Shown one piece after another: positions 4,694 to 5,017 of a stretch of DNA of 5,017 nt. The position numbers and the translations under genes were made by a program. The first letter of the stretch is position 1; every line of letters starts with the position of its first letter. Source of the stretch: an uncultured Pseudomonadota bacterium (GTDB lineage: Bacteria; Pseudomonadota; Gammaproteobacteria; Burkholderiales; Thiobacillaceae); NCBI GenBank assembly GCA_903918705.1, contig CAIXFP010000152.1, positions 1-5,017 of the forward strand, read 5' to 3'. Under the pieces are notes generated by a model. The model ran no database searches and had not been told where the DNA came from. It saw nothing but the letters and a program-made list of their open reading frames with translations.

Positions 4694-5014
4694 ATGGCTG
4701 AAATGCATGGTTCCATCGTCGCCCTGGTGTCGCTCGCCGCGAACATCGCGTCCAACCATCCGAAACAGGGGCTGTGCCAGGTGGACAAGCTCAAGGAATA
4801 CGGCGTGGCGCAGGAGCAGATCGACAGTGTGATCGAGATCGCCCGCCACATCCGCGATGAAGCGGCGCAACAACTGGACGCGCGATTCGATGAAGCCTAT
4901 GCCGCCGCTTACGCACCGGCGAAAGCGAAGATTCCCGCCGACCCCTTCGCCAACATCGCCGTGGTGCAGCCCCCCTGCTGCACGCCGACGGCTTCGGGCA
5001 AGGCTTGCTGCTGA
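4694..5014 (+). CDS. Small CMD/AhpD-like helical protein with Cys-Cys...Cys-Cys tail, arsenic operon member
   Basis: A 106-residue soluble protein of unassigned function. Residues 6-58 look like the helical core of carboxymuconolactone decarboxylase/AhpD proteins: ALVSLAANIA, then KLKEYGVAQEQIDSVIEIARHIRDEA. The CxxC...H active site expected between these parts is absent; only C28 is found there, so peroxidase or thiol-disulfide chemistry of the AhpD kind is unlikely. Residues 59-90 are a charged then proline-containing linker. The last residues carry two vicinal cysteine pairs, C95-C96 and C105-C106 (PPCCTP...GKACC), which suggests binding of As(III) or a thiophilic metal. GAGGT at 4682-4686 overlaps the permease stop and gives a good ribosome binding site 7 nt before the ATG, so it is translated with the permease. 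Possible roles are a metalloid chaperone or buffer serving the permease; this is inference. Confidence 0.8.
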   Translation: MAEMHGSIVALVSLAANIASNHPKQGLCQVDKLKEYGVAQEQIDSVIEIARHIRDEAAQQLDARFDEAYAAAYAPAKAKIPADPFANIAVVQPPCCTPTASGKACC

Positions 5015-5017
5015 CCT

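Overview
The window is GC-rich (roughly two thirds G+C by eye, apart from one insert). It looks like chromosomal DNA of a proteobacterium, most plausibly a betaproteobacterium (Rhodocyclales or Nitrosomonadales type). That placement is inferred from codon use, the coaBC-dut order and the type of ars operon; it is not proven. All supported genes lie on the plus strand.

Region 1 (1-1841) is a housekeeping block. It holds the 3' end of coaBC (coenzyme A synthesis), dut (dUTPase) and a membrane-anchored retropepsin-like aspartic protease. A segment of about 460 bp with only about 50% G+C sits exactly between coaBC and dut. It encodes a GIY-YIG-like nuclease domain that runs without a stop codon into dut, so the two can be read as one fused protein. 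A short GTAG-headed hairpin, resembling a REP sequence, separates dut from the protease gene.

Region 2 (1842-2284) has no credible gene. It contains a 245-bp element bounded by 28-bp inverted repeats (26 of 28 positions match) with several strong internal hairpins. This is either a MITE-like mobile repeat or a structured RNA element. A further hairpin-rich stretch follows, and then the promoter/operator of the next operon.

Region 3 (2285-5014) is a compact arsenic-resistance operon: arsR (repressor), arsC (thioredoxin-coupled arsenate reductase), an aquaporin-family channel, an ArsP/PF03773 permease, and a small protein with a Cys-Cys...Cys-Cys tail. Gaps are 16, 2, 2 and 10 nt, which implies co-transcription and coupled translation. 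The inferred logic is that ArsC reduces arsenate to arsenite, the channel lets arsenite leave down its gradient, and the permease exports arsenicals, possibly organic trivalent ones. ArsR controls the set through a palindrome overlapping the likely promoter. Neither arsB nor acr3 is present in the window. The last gene is the least understood part: it looks like a degenerate AhpD/CMD-type helical protein with a metalloid-binding tail, and may be an uncharacterised partner of the permease.
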